A stretch of 64,000 nucleotides of DNA from Rhodovulum sulfidophilum (GCA_003241785.1 QFPW01000011.1:66740-130739), one strand, 5' to 3'. Shown: positions 9,972 through 19,697, counted from the stretch's first letter. Numbers and translations are program-made. Notes: generated from the letters alone by a model not told the origin.

Positions 9972-10935
9972 TGGCCTTGCCTCTCTTGGGGGCCTTCACG
10001 GGCGTGATTTCCAGCCGCCAGCGCTGCGCCGGATCGAGGGCGACGCGGAGCCAGTTCGAGAGCAGGTTGAGCGAGAGCGTGGTCAGGATGATCGCGAGGC
10101 CGGGCCAGAAGGCGAGCCACCAGGCGTTGGCGAGGTACTGCTTGCCCTGCGCCACCATGAGGCCCCAGGTGATCTCGGGCGGCTGGATGCCGATGCCGAG
10201 GAAGGAGAGCGCGCTTTCCGCGAGCATCACGAAGGCGAAGTCGAGCGTCGCGATGGTGACGAGCGTCGGGATCACCATCGGCAGGATGTGGCGGAACACG
10301 ATCCGGCTCGAGGAGGCGCCCATCACCTGCGCCGCCTGGACGAACATGCGCTCCTTGATCTCCAGCACCTCGGCGCGGGTGGTGCGCAGGTAGATCGGGA
10401 TCCGGGTGATCGCGAGCACGATGATCACGTTCGTCACCGATGGCGACAGCATGTAGAGCACGAGCACGGCGAGCAGGAGCGACGGGAAGGACATGATCAC
10501 GTCGGCGAGCCGCATGATCAGCGTGCCGGCCCAGCGCGGGCCGTAGCCCGCGACGAGGCCGAGCGTGGCGCCGATCGTCGCCGAGATGATCACGGCGCCG
10601 GCGGCGATCGTCAGCGTGTTGCGCGCCGCGACGATGATGCGGGCGAGCAGCGGCCGGCCGAGCGCGTCGGCGCCGAGGAACATGAGCCAGCCCTGCTCCA
10701 GGCTGAACGGGGGCGCGTTGCGCCCGCGCAGGTTCTGCTTCGTCGCGGCCTCGGTCAGCAGCGTCGGGCCGAGAATGGCGCAGAGCACGACCAGGATGAG
10801 GAAGATCACCGCGCAGGTTGCGAACTTGTCACGCCACAGCATGGCGAGGACGGTTCGGAAGGCGCCCTTCGCATGGGGCTCGACGGAGGTGGCGGTTGTC
10901 ATCGGCTGCGCCTCGGGAGGGGACGTGACGGCCAT
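9964..10935 (-). CDS. ABC importer permease, DppC type
   Basis: The 323-residue membrane protein has a cytoplasmic N-tail, a first transmembrane segment (FATCAVIFLILVVLCAILGP) and a DppC-type periplasmic loop with ALGRPLLARIIVAARNTL. Five further membrane segments surround the EAA loop ending in GASSSRIVFRHILPM. It pairs with the DppB-type permease encoded 4 bp upstream and with the fused ATPase whose gene it overlaps. Confidence 0.92.
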
Positions 10936-10939
10936 CGGC

Positions 10940-11851
10940 TCAGGTCCGGATACGGGGATCGAGCAGCGCGTAGGCCAGGTCGATCAGCAGGTTCATGAGG
11001 AAGATCGCCAGCGCGGTGACCATGATCGCGGCGAGGATCACGTTGAAGTCGCGGCTCAGGATCGAGTCGATCATGAGCTTGCCGACGCCGGGGAAGCCGA
11101 AGATCGTCTCCACCACGACCGCGCCGTTGAGCAGCGCCGCCGCCTGGTCGCCGATCACGGTGATGACCGGCAGCATCGCGTTGCGGAGCGTGTGGACGAA
11201 GATGATCGAGCGGTCGCGCACGCCCTTGGCCCGGGCAGTCTTCACATAGGCCGAGCCGAAGGCCGAGACCATCGAGCCGCGCACCACCTGCAGGATCAGG
11301 CCGAAGGGGCGGATGAAGAGCACGCCGATCGGCAGGATCCAGTGCCAGACCGTGCCGGTGCCGGAGGTGGGCAGCCAGCCGAGCCCGATCGCGAAGACGG
11401 TGATGCCGACGATGGCGATCCAGAAATCCGGGGCGGAGGCGCCGATCAGCGAGGTGAAGGTGACGATCCGGTCGAAGATCCCGCCGGGGCGGAAGGCGGC
11501 GAGCGAGCCGATGAGGATCGCGGCGAAGGTGACGAGCGCCATGGTGATGAGCGCCAGCCAGAGCGTCCAGACGAAGGCCTGCGTGACGACGTCGATCGCC
11601 GGCCGCGCCTGGCGCAGGCTGTCGCCGAAGTCGAGATGCAGCACGTCCCAGACGTAGCGGCCGAACTGCACGATCAGGGGATCGTTGAGCCCGTGCAGCG
11701 CGCGGAAGTTGTCGATCATCTCCTGCGTGGCGTCGACCGGCAGGAACAGCGCCGCCGGGTCGCCCGTCAGTCGCGACAGGAAGAAGACCATCACGAGGAG
11801 AAGCACGAGCGAGGCGAAGCTCGACAGGATGCGCGAGAGATATCGGGGCAT
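10940..11851 (-). CDS. ABC importer permease, DppB type
   Basis: The 303-residue membrane protein starts MPRYLSRILSSF. That start is chosen because a near-perfect ribosome site (AAGGAGGA at 11857-11864, minus strand) lies 5 bp upstream. A longer reading frame begins at 11971 but has no such site and would overlap the binding-protein gene. The protein shows a first membrane helix, the large periplasmic segment with LHGLNDPLIVQFGRY, and the EAA motif around RAKGVRDRSIIFVHTLRNAMLP. It is the partner of the DppC-like permease downstream. Confidence 0.92.
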   Translation of the reverse strand: MPRYLSRILSSFASLVLLLVMVFFLSRLTGDPAALFLPVDATQEMIDNFRALHGLNDPLIVQFGRYVWDVLHLDFGDSLRQARPAIDVVTQAFVWTLWLALITMALVTFAAILIGSLAAFRPGGIFDRIVTFTSLIGASAPDFWIAIVGITVFAIGLGWLPTSGTGTVWHWILPIGVLFIRPFGLILQVVRGSMVSAFGSAYVKTARAKGVRDRSIIFVHTLRNAMLPVITVIGDQAAALLNGAVVVETIFGFPGVGKLMIDSILSRDFNVILAAIMVTALAIFLMNLLIDLAYALLDPRIRT

Positions 11852-11967
11852 GGGCGTCCTCCTTGAAACTGGCGAGGTCGCGGGGGCGCGACGTCCGGGT
11901 CCGGGCCGCGGCGTCTGGCGAAAAGGGGTCGGGGCGGCGGAGCGGGAGGTCCCGCTCCGCCGGGGTC

Positions 11968-13488
11968 TCACTTGAAGGTGATGTCCGCGAGCTCGAGCTG
12001 GGAGTTCGTCGCGATCGTGGGGGTGAAGGCGATCTTGTCGCCGACCCGCGCGAAGCTCACCATGTGGAAGAGCAGCACGTCCGGAACGACCTCGTCATGC
12101 AGATAGGCGAAGAGCTCGGACCAGTCCTTGGCGCGTTCCTCGCCGGTCGCCGCCGAGGCCTTGGCGATCATCGCGTCGACCTTGGGATCGGCGATGCCCG
12201 ACTGCCGGCCCTGGCTGTCGTACTTGAAGAACATCGAGAACACCGGGTCGCCGCGGCTATTGTCGTGCTGGACCGCGAGCATCTGCGGCGGGCGGCCTTC
12301 CTTGAACGGCTTCGAGTAGAGCTCTTCCTGCTGGGCGACCTCGACCATCTGCACGTCGACGTTGAAGCCGACGTCCTGCAGCATCTGCTGCATCGCCTCG
12401 ACCACCTCGACCACGCCGGGGAACAGGTTCGAGCGGCCGATCAGGTGCAGCGTGGTGTCGACCGGCACGCCGTCCGCCTTGGCCGCGGCGAGCAGTTCCT
12501 TCGCCTTTTCAGGATCGTAGGGGTACTGCTTCACATCCGGGTTCCAGCCGAGCGTCGTCGGCGGCACCATCGCGACCGCGCTTACCGTGCCCTCGGGCAG
12601 CAGCGTGCCGATGAAGGCGTCGCGGTCGATCGCCATGTTGAGCGCCTCGCGCACCCGCTTGTCGCTGATCGGGGCGATCGCGCTGTCGAGCCGCAGGTAG
12701 AGGGTCTCGGAATTGAGGTAGGAGACGTCGGTGTCGGGGTTCGTCGCGTCGATCGCCGAGATCGACGGCGCGAGATCGGCCTCGCCCTGCGTCACCATCG
12801 CGGCGGCGACGGCCGGGTCGGTGCGGAAGACATAGGTGGCCTTCTCCACGGCCGGCTTCTCGCCCCAGTAGTCGTCGCGCCGTTCGAGCACGATGCTCTG
12901 GCCCGGGGTCCAGGAGGCGAAGGCATAGGGTCCGGTGCCGATCGGCTCACGGACGAATTCCATCGGCGTCTCGGAGGGCACGATCGTGACGAGCGAGAGG
13001 AGGAGCGGCAGGATCGGCTGCGCCGGCTCGGCGGTGACGTCGATCGTGTGGTCGTCGACGATGTTGAACGAGAGCTTGGTGTCGCCGAAATAACGCGGTG
13101 TCTCGCAGGTGAGCGCGCTGCTCATCGCGCGCTCGAAGGAATGCTGCACGTCCGCGGCGTCGAAGGCCGAGCCGTCGGAGAAGGTCACCCCCTCGCGCAG
13201 GTGGAAGCGCCAGGTGCCGTCGCCCTGGTCCTCCCAGGAGGTGGCGAGGCGCGGGACCACGCCCTTGCCGGTCTTCACGTCGTACTGGGTGAGCGTCTCG
13301 TTGACGTTCTCCATGATCACGCGGCCGATGTTGGAGCGGGTCGCCATGCAGGGTTCGACGAGATCGAGCTCCTCGCCGAGGACGATGGTCACGTCGGAGC
13401 TGGACTGGGCGGCGGCGGGCGCGGCGAAGCCGGGCGCCAGCAGCGGAAGCGCCAGCGCCGAGGAAAGCAGCCAGGTCATTCGCTTCAT
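11968..13488 (-). CDS. Periplasmic substrate-binding protein, SBP_bac_5 family
   Basis: The 506-residue protein has a clear signal peptide: MKRMTW, a hydrophobic stretch, and a cleavage region around AAPAAAQ. The family-5 extracellular solute-binding domain follows, with LATSWEDQGDGTWRFHLREGVTFSDGS and the DAADVQHSFERAM hinge region. It delivers the ligand to the DppB/DppC permeases encoded downstream. It is the first gene of the long minus-strand operon. Its upstream region holds a consensus sigma-70 promoter and probable GntR operator sites. The ligand could be a peptide, oligosaccharide or opine-like compound. The catabolic neighbours favour a sugar-acid-containing compound. Confidence 0.92.
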   Translation of the reverse strand: MKRMTWLLSSALALPLLAPGFAAPAAAQSSSDVTIVLGEELDLVEPCMATRSNIGRVIMENVNETLTQYDVKTGKGVVPRLATSWEDQGDGTWRFHLREGVTFSDGSAFDAADVQHSFERAMSSALTCETPRYFGDTKLSFNIVDDHTIDVTAEPAQPILPLLLSLVTIVPSETPMEFVREPIGTGPYAFASWTPGQSIVLERRDDYWGEKPAVEKATYVFRTDPAVAAAMVTQGEADLAPSISAIDATNPDTDVSYLNSETLYLRLDSAIAPISDKRVREALNMAIDRDAFIGTLLPEGTVSAVAMVPPTTLGWNPDVKQYPYDPEKAKELLAAAKADGVPVDTTLHLIGRSNLFPGVVEVVEAMQQMLQDVGFNVDVQMVEVAQQEELYSKPFKEGRPPQMLAVQHDNSRGDPVFSMFFKYDSQGRQSGIADPKVDAMIAKASAATGEERAKDWSELFAYLHDEVVPDVLLFHMVSFARVGDKIAFTPTIATNSQLELADITFK

Positions 13489-13586
13489 TCGGGGTTCCTC
13501 CCTGAGTCGTCACCGGGGCGCGTTCTCGGCGGGTTTCGTCCCGCGTCGACACCCTCCGGACGAGGCGAACATGCCAGCGACCCCCG

Positions 13587-13610
13587 ATGTTGTCAACATG
13601 ATAACAACAT
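13587..13610. promoter_or_regulatory. Imperfect palindrome, probable GntR operator
   Basis: The left arm ATGTTGTCAACA and the right arm TGATAACAACAT face each other. The left half contains TGTTGTCAAC, nearly the same as the half-site of the perfect palindrome at 2054-2074. It lies about 35-57 bp downstream of the predicted minus-strand start site, a position suited to repression of the transporter operon. Confidence 0.6.
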
Positions 13611-13650
13611 GTGACGTCCCCACCTGGCGTGCCGAGTGAGAAATCGACAT

Positions 13651-13679
13651 AGTATACTGATATTACATGACTTTATCAA
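13651..13679 (-). promoter_or_regulatory. Sigma-70 promoter of the transporter/catabolic operon
   Basis: On the minus strand a -35 box TTGATA (13674-13679) and a -10 box TATACT (13651-13656) are separated by 17 bp. Each is close to the consensus, and the area is AT-rich against a GC-rich background. It points at the binding-protein gene starting at 13488, leaving a leader of roughly 155 bases that contains the palindrome at 13587-13610. Confidence 0.7.
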
Positions 13680-13706
13680 GATAGGACCGCGTCGCGGCTG
13701 CTATTT

Positions 13707-13723
13707 TCAACTTGACAACATGA
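13707..13723. promoter_or_regulatory. GntR half-site between the divergent genes
   Basis: TTGACAACAT at 13712-13721 is the exact reverse complement of ATGTTGTCAA in the palindrome at 13587-13610. It lies upstream of the minus-strand promoter and about 50 bp before the Asp-box gene. With the other site it brackets the promoter, which could allow looping or control of both directions. Confidence 0.5.
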
Positions 13724-13774
13724 CCTGGCGCGAGCATCCGTCCTCGGGAAACCCGCAAGAGGGAGGAGAGCGCC

Positions 13775-14947
13775 TTGACCCCCAGTGAGATCGCGGCCCG
13801 GATGACCGGGCGAATCGAGACGGTGTCTCCCGGCCGGGCGGAGGCCTTCCTCGCCTCGCCAGTCATCCACAACCACGCCGCCTTCCTGCGCTGGCTGCCG
13901 GACGGCGGCCTCGCCTGCGCCTGGTTCGCGGGCACGCTCGAGGGGCGGTCGGACATCTTCGTCCACGCCGCGGTGCTCGCCCCCGGCGCCGCCGAATGGG
14001 GCCCCACCACGCCGGCCTCCGACGACGCCGAGCGCTCGGAGCAGAATCCGGTGGTCTTCGCCGATCCCGAGACCGGCGCGCTCGGCCTCTTCCACACCGC
14101 CCAGCCGGGCGGGCGGCAGGAGGAATGCGTGGTGCGCTTCCGCCCGCTCGAGCGGACGGCCGACGGGCTCGCCGCCGGCGCCGCGCGGACGCTGCCGCTG
14201 CCGAAGGGCACCTTCGTGCGCGCGGCGGTGGTGATCCGCGAGGATGGCGCCTGGATGCTGCCACTCTTTCTCTGCCGCACCTCGCCCGGGGCGCGCTGGA
14301 CCGGCACGCACGACGTCGCGGCGATCGCGACCAGCCTCGACAAGGGCGAGACCTGGGAGGTGGTCGAGGTGCCGGACTCGATGGGCTGCGTGCACATGAC
14401 GCCGATCGCGCTCGCCGACGGCACGCTCGCGGCGTTCTTCCGCCGCCGGCAGGCGGATTTCGTCTATCGGACCGAGAGCGTGGACGGCGGGCGCAGCTGG
14501 TCGGCGCCGGAGCCGACCGACGTGCCGAACAATAATTCCTCGATCGCCGCCGTGGCGCTGCGCGACGGGCGTGTGGCGCTGCTCTGCAACCCGGTCTCGG
14601 CGGCGGATTCGGCCGCGCGGCGCGAGTCGCTCTATGACGAGCTCGGCGAGGGCGACGATGGCCGGGGCGACCCGGCCGGCGGCGTCCCGGCGATCTGGGG
14701 CGTGCCGCGCGCGCCGCTGACGCTCTGCCTGTCCGAGGACGGCGGCCGGACCTTCCCGCGCCGGCGCGTGGTCGAGGACGGGCCGGGCACCTGCCTCTCG
14801 AACGATCCGCTCGACGGGCGCAACCACGAGCTCTCCTATCCCGCGATGGTCGAGGCCGCGGACGGCGGGCTGCGCCTCGCCTTCACCTTCCACCGCCGCG
14901 CGATCAAATACGTGGCGCTCGACCCGGACTGGGTCGCCGCCGTCTGA
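13775..14947 (+). CDS. Asp-box (sialidase-like, BNR_2 family) protein
   Basis: The 390-residue protein has three Asp-box motifs of the form SxDxGxxW/F: SLDKGETW (about residue 187), SVDGGRSW (about 235) and SEDGGRTF (about 319). These are typical of sialidase-type beta-propellers. SEQNPVVF also fits the BNR_2 family. There is no signal peptide, so it acts in the cytoplasm, presumably on imported material. The start is a TTG chosen because GGGAGGAG lies 6 bp upstream; the next in-frame ATG is nine codons in and lacks such a site. It is divergent from the importer operon. True sialidase activity is not shown; other glycosidase or lyase roles are possible. Confidence 0.8.
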   Translation: MTPSEIAARMTGRIETVSPGRAEAFLASPVIHNHAAFLRWLPDGGLACAWFAGTLEGRSDIFVHAAVLAPGAAEWGPTTPASDDAERSEQNPVVFADPETGALGLFHTAQPGGRQEECVVRFRPLERTADGLAAGAARTLPLPKGTFVRAAVVIREDGAWMLPLFLCRTSPGARWTGTHDVAAIATSLDKGETWEVVEVPDSMGCVHMTPIALADGTLAAFFRRRQADFVYRTESVDGGRSWSAPEPTDVPNNNSSIAAVALRDGRVALLCNPVSAADSAARRESLYDELGEGDDGRGDPAGGVPAIWGVPRAPLTLCLSEDGGRTFPRRRVVEDGPGTCLSNDPLDGRNHELSYPAMVEAADGGLRLAFTFHRRAIKYVALDPDWVAAV

Positions 14948-15056
14948 CCCGCGGCGCCGGAGACGGTTGCCGATCGCCCGCCTTGCGCTACGCTGAGCCC
15001 TCGTCGCGCGCGCACCCCGCGCGCGATCCTGTGGAACGCCGGCGCCGGGAGACACC

Positions 15057-16787
15057 ATGGCAAGCGGAAACATCGCGGAGCTTCTCGTCGAAACGCTCGA
15101 ACGGGCCGGGGTCGGCCGGGTGCACGGCCTGGTCGGCGACAGCCTCAACGGGATCACCGAGGCGCTGCGCCGGCGCGGGACGATCGAATGGATCCATGTG
15201 CGCCACGAGGAGACCGCCGCCTTCGCCGCCTCGGGCGAGTCGCAGGTCACCGGCGGGCTCGCGGTCTGCGCCGGCTCCTGCGGCCCCGGCAACCTGCATC
15301 TGATCAACGGGCTCTTCGACGCGCAGCGCTCGCGCACGCCGGTGCTCGCCATCGCCGCGCATATTCCCTCGGCCGAGGTCGGCGGCGGCTATTTCCAGGA
15401 GACGCACCCGCAGGAGCTCTTCCGCGAGTGCAGCGTCTATTGCGAGCTCGTCTCCGATCCGAAGCAGATGCCCTTCGTGCTCGAGAACGCGATCCGCGCC
15501 GCCGTGGGCGCGCGCGGCGTCGCGGTGGTGGTGATCCCGGGCGACGTCGCGCTGATGCCCGCGCCCGAGCGCGGGCCGTCGCCGAGCCTGCTGCCGCCGG
15601 CGCCGGTGGTCACGCCGGCCGAGGCCGAGCTCGACGCGCTCGCGGCGCTCCTGAACGACGCCGGCCGGGTGACGCTCTTCTGCGGCCGGGGCTGCGCCGG
15701 CGCGCATGACGCGGTGGTCGCCCTCGCCGGGACGCTGAAGGCGCCGGTCGTCCACGCGCTCGGCGGCAAGGAGCACGTGGAATACGACAACCCCTACGAC
15801 GTCGGCATGACCGGGCTGATCGGCTTCGCCTCGGGCTACGAGGCGATGCACGCCTGCGACACGCTGCTGATGCTCGGCACCGATTTCCCCTACAAGCAGT
15901 TCTTCCCGACCGGGGTGAAGATCGCCCAGGTCGACCTCCGCCCCGCCAATCTCGGGCGGCGGGTGTCGCTCGATCTCGGAATCGTGGGCGACGTCGGCGC
16001 CACGATCGCGGCGCTGCTGCCGCGGCTGACCGCGAAGAGCGACGGGAAGCACCTCGAGGACAGCCTCGCGCGCTACGCGAAATCGCGACGCGGGCTCGAC
16101 GATCTCGCGAAGGGCACGGCGGGACGGCCGCCGGTCCATCCGCAGTATCTCGCGCGTGTGGTGAGCGAGGCCGCCGCCGAGGACGCGGTCTTCACCTGCG
16201 ACGTCGGCACGCCGACAATCTGGGCGGCGCGCTACCTGAGGATGAACGGCCGGCGCCGGCTGATCGGGTCCTTCGCGCATGGCTCGATGGCCAATGCGAT
16301 GCCGCAGGCGATCGGCGTCCAGGCGGCGGACCGCGCGCGCCAGGTGATCTCGCTGAGCGGCGACGGTGGCTTCACCATGCTGATGGGCGATCTCATCACG
16401 CTGAAGCAGGCAAAGCTGCCGGTGAAGGTGGTGGTGTTCAACAACGGCACGCTCGGCTTCGTCGCGCTCGAGATGAAGGCCGCGGGCATCCCGGCCTTCG
16501 GAGCCGACCTCGAGAATCCGGACTTCGCCGCGATGGCGTCGGCGATGGGGATCCACGCCCGCCGGGTCGAGGATCCCGGCGACCTGCCGGCGGCGGTGGC
16601 GGAGATGCTCGCGCAGGACGGGCCGGCGCTGCTCGACGTGGTGACCGCGCGCCAGGAGCTGTCGATTCCGCCGACGATCAGCCTCGAGCAGGTCAAGGGC
16701 TTCGGCCTCTGGGCGCTCCGCGCGGTGATGAGCGGCCGCGGCGACGAGGTGCTCGACCTCGCGAAGGAGAACCTGCTCAGGCGCTGA
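15057..16787 (+). CDS. poxB: Pyruvate dehydrogenase (quinone), PoxB
   Basis: The 576-residue thiamine-diphosphate enzyme closely follows Pox[15 protein letters not shown] carries the catalytic glutamate, and [19 protein letters not shown] and [17 protein letters not shown] follow. The diphosphate-binding motif [20 protein letters not shown] ends in VVFNN. It decarboxylates pyruvate to acetate and CO2 while passing electrons through FAD to ubiquinone at the inner membrane. The C-terminus has an amphipathic stretch as in PoxB, which binds membrane on activation. GGGAGAC lies upstream of the ATG. It stands alone, convergent with tRNA-Gln. Acetolactate synthase is less likely because the PoxB-specific motifs are present. 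Confidence 0.92.
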   Translation: MASGNIAELLVETLERAGVGRVHGLVGDSLNGITEALRRRGTIEWIHVRHEETAAFAASGESQVTGGLAVCAGSCGPGNLHLINGLFDAQRSRTPVLAIAAHIPSAEVGGGYFQETHPQELFRECSVYCELVSDPKQMPFVLENAIRAAVGARGVAVVVIPGDVALMPAPERGPSPSLLPPAPVVTPAEAELDALAALLNDAGRVTLFCGRGCAGAHDAVVALAGTLKAPVVHALGGKEHVEYDNPYDVGMTGLIGFASGYEAMHACDTLLMLGTDFPYKQFFPTGVKIAQVDLRPANLGRRVSLDLGIVGDVGATIAALLPRLTAKSDGKHLEDSLARYAKSRRGLDDLAKGTAGRPPVHPQYLARVVSEAAAEDAVFTCDVGTPTIWAARYLRMNGRRRLIGSFAHGSMANAMPQAIGVQAADRARQVISLSGDGGFTMLMGDLITLKQAKLPVKVVVFNNGTLGFVALEMKAAGIPAFGADLENPDFAAMASAMGIHARRVEDPGDLPAAVAEMLAQDGPALLDVVTARQELSIPPTISLEQVKGFGLWALRAVMSGRGDEVLDLAKENLLRR

Positions 16788-16790
16788 GGA

Positions 16791-16865
16791 TGGCTGGGGC
16801 GGGAGGATTCGAACCTCCGAATGACGGTACCAAAAACCGTTGCCTTACCGCTTGGCGACGCCCCA
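16791..16865 (-). tRNA. tRNA-Gln (anticodon TTG)
   Basis: The 75-base gene folds into a cloverleaf. The acceptor arm is TGGGGCG with CGCCCCA, the anticodon loop is TTTTGGT with anticodon TTG, the T-arm is GGAGG-TTCGAAT-CCTCC, and CCA is encoded. Upstream on the minus strand TTGTCG and TAGAAG with 17-bp spacing (16877-16905) could be its promoter. Confidence 0.95.
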
Positions 16866-16956
16866 ATCCGCGCCGTCTTCTATTGCGGCGCGCGCGGTCC
16901 GACAAGCGAAAACCCGCGCGCGGCGCGCCGCTCCGGCGGCCCGGCGCGGGTGCCGC

Positions 16957-17799
16957 TCAGATGTCGAACGGATCGGCCTTCGCGAGGCGGTCGAAGGCGG
17001 CGAGGCTCGCGATCAGCGCGGGCATGCGCGCGAGATGGATCATGTTCGGCCCGTCGGAGGGCGCGTTGTCCGGATCCTCGTGCGTCTCGATGAAGATCGC
17101 GCCGACGCCGATCGCCGCGCCCGCGCGCGCCATCACCGGCGCGAATTCGCGCTGGCCGCCCGAGGTCGCGCCCTGGCCGCCCGGCTGCTGCACCGAATGG
17201 GTGGCGTCCATCACCACCGGATAGCCGGTCCGCGCCATGATCGGGAGCGAGCGCATGTCCGCGACCAGCGTGTTGTAGCCGAAGGAGGCGCCGCGCTCGC
17301 AGAGCAGGATGCGCTCGTTGCCGGTCGAGGCGATCTTGGCCGCGACGTTGACCATGTCCCAGGGCGCGAGGAACTGGCCCTTCTTCACGTTGATCGCGGC
17401 GCCGGTCTTGCCGGCCGCGAGCAGGAGGTCGGTCTGGCGGCTGAGGAAGGCCGGGATCTGCAGCACGTCCACCGCCTCCGCGACCGGCGCGCAATCGTCG
17501 GGCAGGTGGACGTCGGTCAGGACCGGGCAGCCGATCCGGTCGCGCACCGACCGGAGGATGTCGAGCCCCTCGTCGCGGCCGATACCGCGCCGCGCCGCGA
17601 GCGAGGTGCGGTTCGCCTTGTCGTAGGAGCTCTTGAAGATGAAGCCGACGCCCGCCTCGGCGGTCGCCTTCGCCAGCACCTCGGCGATCATCAGGCAGTG
17701 GTCGAGGCTCTCGATCTGGCAGGGGCCGGCGATGAGCGTGAAGGGATTGGCGTTCGAGACCTCGATGTCGCCGATCCGGACGGTCTTCGGGGTAGTCAT
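16957..17799 (-). CDS. kdsA: 3-deoxy-8-phosphooctulonate (KDO-8-P) synthase
   Basis: The 280-residue enzyme condenses phosphoenolpyruvate with arabinose 5-phosphate to make KDO-8-phosphate for lipopolysaccharide. It shows the family motifs LIAGPCQIES, FKSSYDKANRTS, LTDVHLPDD, NVKKGQFLAPWDM and DATHSVQQPGGQG. The start is the ATG at 17797-17799 with AGGGAGG just upstream; the longer open frame antisense to the SseB-like gene is not coding. It stands alone, between tRNA-Gln and the divergent SseB-like gene. Confidence 0.95.
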   Translation of the reverse strand: MTTPKTVRIGDIEVSNANPFTLIAGPCQIESLDHCLMIAEVLAKATAEAGVGFIFKSSYDKANRTSLAARRGIGRDEGLDILRSVRDRIGCPVLTDVHLPDDCAPVAEAVDVLQIPAFLSRQTDLLLAAGKTGAAINVKKGQFLAPWDMVNVAAKIASTGNERILLCERGASFGYNTLVADMRSLPIMARTGYPVVMDATHSVQQPGGQGATSGGQREFAPVMARAGAAIGVGAIFIETHEDPDNAPSDGPNMIHLARMPALIASLAAFDRLAKADPFDI

Positions 17800-17925
17800 G
17801 CGCGCGGCCTCCCTCCGGGGTGTCGGCCCCCGGATAGCGCGCGGCCGGCGGGGCTGTAAAGCCCGCGCGGAGGTGACAAGCGGGCGCGCCGGGGGTAAGC
17901 CGCCGGGAAGACGAAAGGGACCGAG

Positions 17926-18711
17926 ATGAGCGAGACGGCGATCGACCACGCCTTCCTCCGGATGGAGGCCGATCCGGAGGATATCGAGGCCCGGGCGCGG
18001 TTCCATGAGCGCGTGCTCGACGCCGAGCTCTTCCTGCTGCTCGCGGAGGAGCCGGAGACCGACGCGGCCCTCAGCCCCCGGATCTTCGAGATCCCCGAGG
18101 GCCGTTTCGTGCTCGCCTTCGACCGCGACGAGCGGCTCGGGGCCTTCCTCGAGGAGCCGGCGCCCTACGCCGTGCTGGCGGGGCGGCGGCTCGTCGAGAT
18201 GATCGCGGGCCACGGGCTCGGCGTCGGGCTCAACCTCGGCGCGGCGGTCTCGGCGACGCTGCTGCCGGCCGGCGCGGTCGACTGGATGGCCGAGATGGCG
18301 CGCGGGGCGCCGGAGGAGGCGGACCGGACGGCGCGGCGCGTCGCGGCGCCGAAGTCGGCGACCGAGGCGCTGATCGCGGCGCTCGACCACAAGCTCGCGG
18401 CGATGGCGGCGGTGATCGGCGCGGCGCATCTCGTCGAGGCCGAATACGCGGACGACGACCGGGGGCTGCTCCTGATGCTCGCGGGCGTGCCCGAGGCGGC
18501 GCGCGCGGGCGTCGCGGCCGGGATCGCCGAGACGGTGCGGCTCGGTGGCGGCGCGGCGCTCGATCTCACCTTCCTCGCGCCCGACGCGCCCGGGCTCGCG
18601 GCGGCGCGGGCGCATGGGCTCACCTTCGACCTGCCGGTGGCGGAGGTGGCGGCGCCGGAGCCGCCGCGCGCGCCGGGCAGTGATCCGGCGAAGCCCCCGA
18701 TCCTGCGCTGA
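17926..18711 (+). CDS. SseB family protein
   Basis: The 261-residue acidic protein has the SseB N-terminal domain pattern: a short helix with LRMEADPEDIEARARFHERVLDAE, and then FLLLAEE...RFVLAFDRDERLGAFL and YAVLAGRRLVEMIAG, then GVGLNLG. A second, more variable domain follows. No signal peptide or membrane segment is visible. The family is named after an enhancer of serine-sensitivity locus and its biochemical role is unknown. The gene is divergent from kdsA and convergent with ghrA, so context gives no function. Confidence 0.75.
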   Translation: MSETAIDHAFLRMEADPEDIEARARFHERVLDAELFLLLAEEPETDAALSPRIFEIPEGRFVLAFDRDERLGAFLEEPAPYAVLAGRRLVEMIAGHGLGVGLNLGAAVSATLLPAGAVDWMAEMARGAPEEADRTARRVAAPKSATEALIAALDHKLAAMAAVIGAAHLVEAEYADDDRGLLLMLAGVPEAARAGVAAGIAETVRLGGGAALDLTFLAPDAPGLAAARAHGLTFDLPVAEVAAPEPPRAPGSDPAKPPILR

Positions 18712-18736
18712 GCCCCCGATCTCGCGGAATCCCGGC

Positions 18737-19690
18737 TCAGTAGCCGTGGCCGCGGTCGACGGTATAGAGCAAGGCCTCGCCGTCCTGATCGCGTCGGATG
18801 TTGAGCGCGATCGTCTCGGCGGCGGTGTCGGGCCGGGTCTCGGCGGCGACATGCGGCGTGACGGTGATCTTCGGATGCGCCCAGAACGGGTGCCCGGGCG
18901 GCAGCGGCTCGACGCGGAAGACGTCGAGCGTCGCATGGCCGAGCGGTCCTTCGTCGAGCGCCGCGACCAGCGCCTGGTCGTTCACGACGCCGCCCCGCCC
19001 GGCGTTGATGAGCAGCGCGCCGATCGGCAGCAGCGCGAGGGTGCGCCGGTTCAGCAGGTTCTCGGTCGCCGGGGTGTTCGGGAGCAGCGTCACGAGGATC
19101 TCGCTCCGCGCCAGCAGCGCCTCGAGCCCGTCCTCGCCGTGATGCGTGACGATGCGTCCCGGGTCGCGCGGCCGGCGGCTCCAGCCCTCGACGTCGAAGC
19201 CGAAATCGGCGAGCGCCTGCGCCACCTCGGCCCCGAGCGCGCCGAGGCCGAGCACGCCGACGCGGCGATGGCGGGCGAGCGGCGGCACGATCTCGTTGCG
19301 CCAGACGCCGTCCTGGCCCGCGATATGCGCGTCCATCCCGAGGTGATAGCGCAGCGCGTGGCCCATCACGTATTCGATCATGCCCTGGGTCAGGCTCGGG
19401 TCGACCATCCGGCAGATCGGCGCGGTCAGCGTGGGGTTGGCGAGCGCGCTCTCGACCCCGGCCCAGAGGCTCAGCACCGCGCGCAGGTTCGGGAAGGCGC
19501 CGTAGTCCGTGACCGGGCCGCGCGGGTGGTAGACGATATACTCCACCGCCGCGGGATCGACGCTCGAGGCGGGATCGGAGGCGGCGGAGAGGGCGACGTC
19601 GAGGTCTTCCTCGGCGAAGGCGCGGACGAGATGCGGCTCGTAATCCGCGACGGTCTCGGCGGGCGCGGAGATCAGCACCTGGATCGGCAT
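18737..19690 (-). CDS. ghrA: Glyoxylate/hydroxypyruvate reductase A
   Basis: The 317-residue NAD(P)-dependent 2-hydroxyacid dehydrogenase has VGVLGLGALGAEVAQALADFGF as the dinucleotide-binding motif. LLINAGRGGVVND and a C-terminal ITVTPHVAAETRPDTAAE, which carries the catalytic histidine, follow. YVMGHALRYHLGMD in the N-terminal lid is typical of the GhrA subfamily. The start MPIQVLIS at 19690 is chosen because it lies 7 bp after the rodA stop with GAGGAG upstream. A longer frame would begin inside rodA. It is probably translated with the rodA operon. Confidence 0.88.
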   Translation of the reverse strand: MPIQVLISAPAETVADYEPHLVRAFAEEDLDVALSAASDPASSVDPAAVEYIVYHPRGPVTDYGAFPNLRAVLSLWAGVESALANPTLTAPICRMVDPSLTQGMIEYVMGHALRYHLGMDAHIAGQDGVWRNEIVPPLARHRRVGVLGLGALGAEVAQALADFGFDVEGWSRRPRDPGRIVTHHGEDGLEALLARSEILVTLLPNTPATENLLNRRTLALLPIGALLINAGRGGVVNDQALVAALDEGPLGHATLDVFRVEPLPPGHPFWAHPKITVTPHVAAETRPDTAAETIALNIRRDQDGEALLYTVDRGHGY

Positions 19691-19697
19691 CGGGTCG

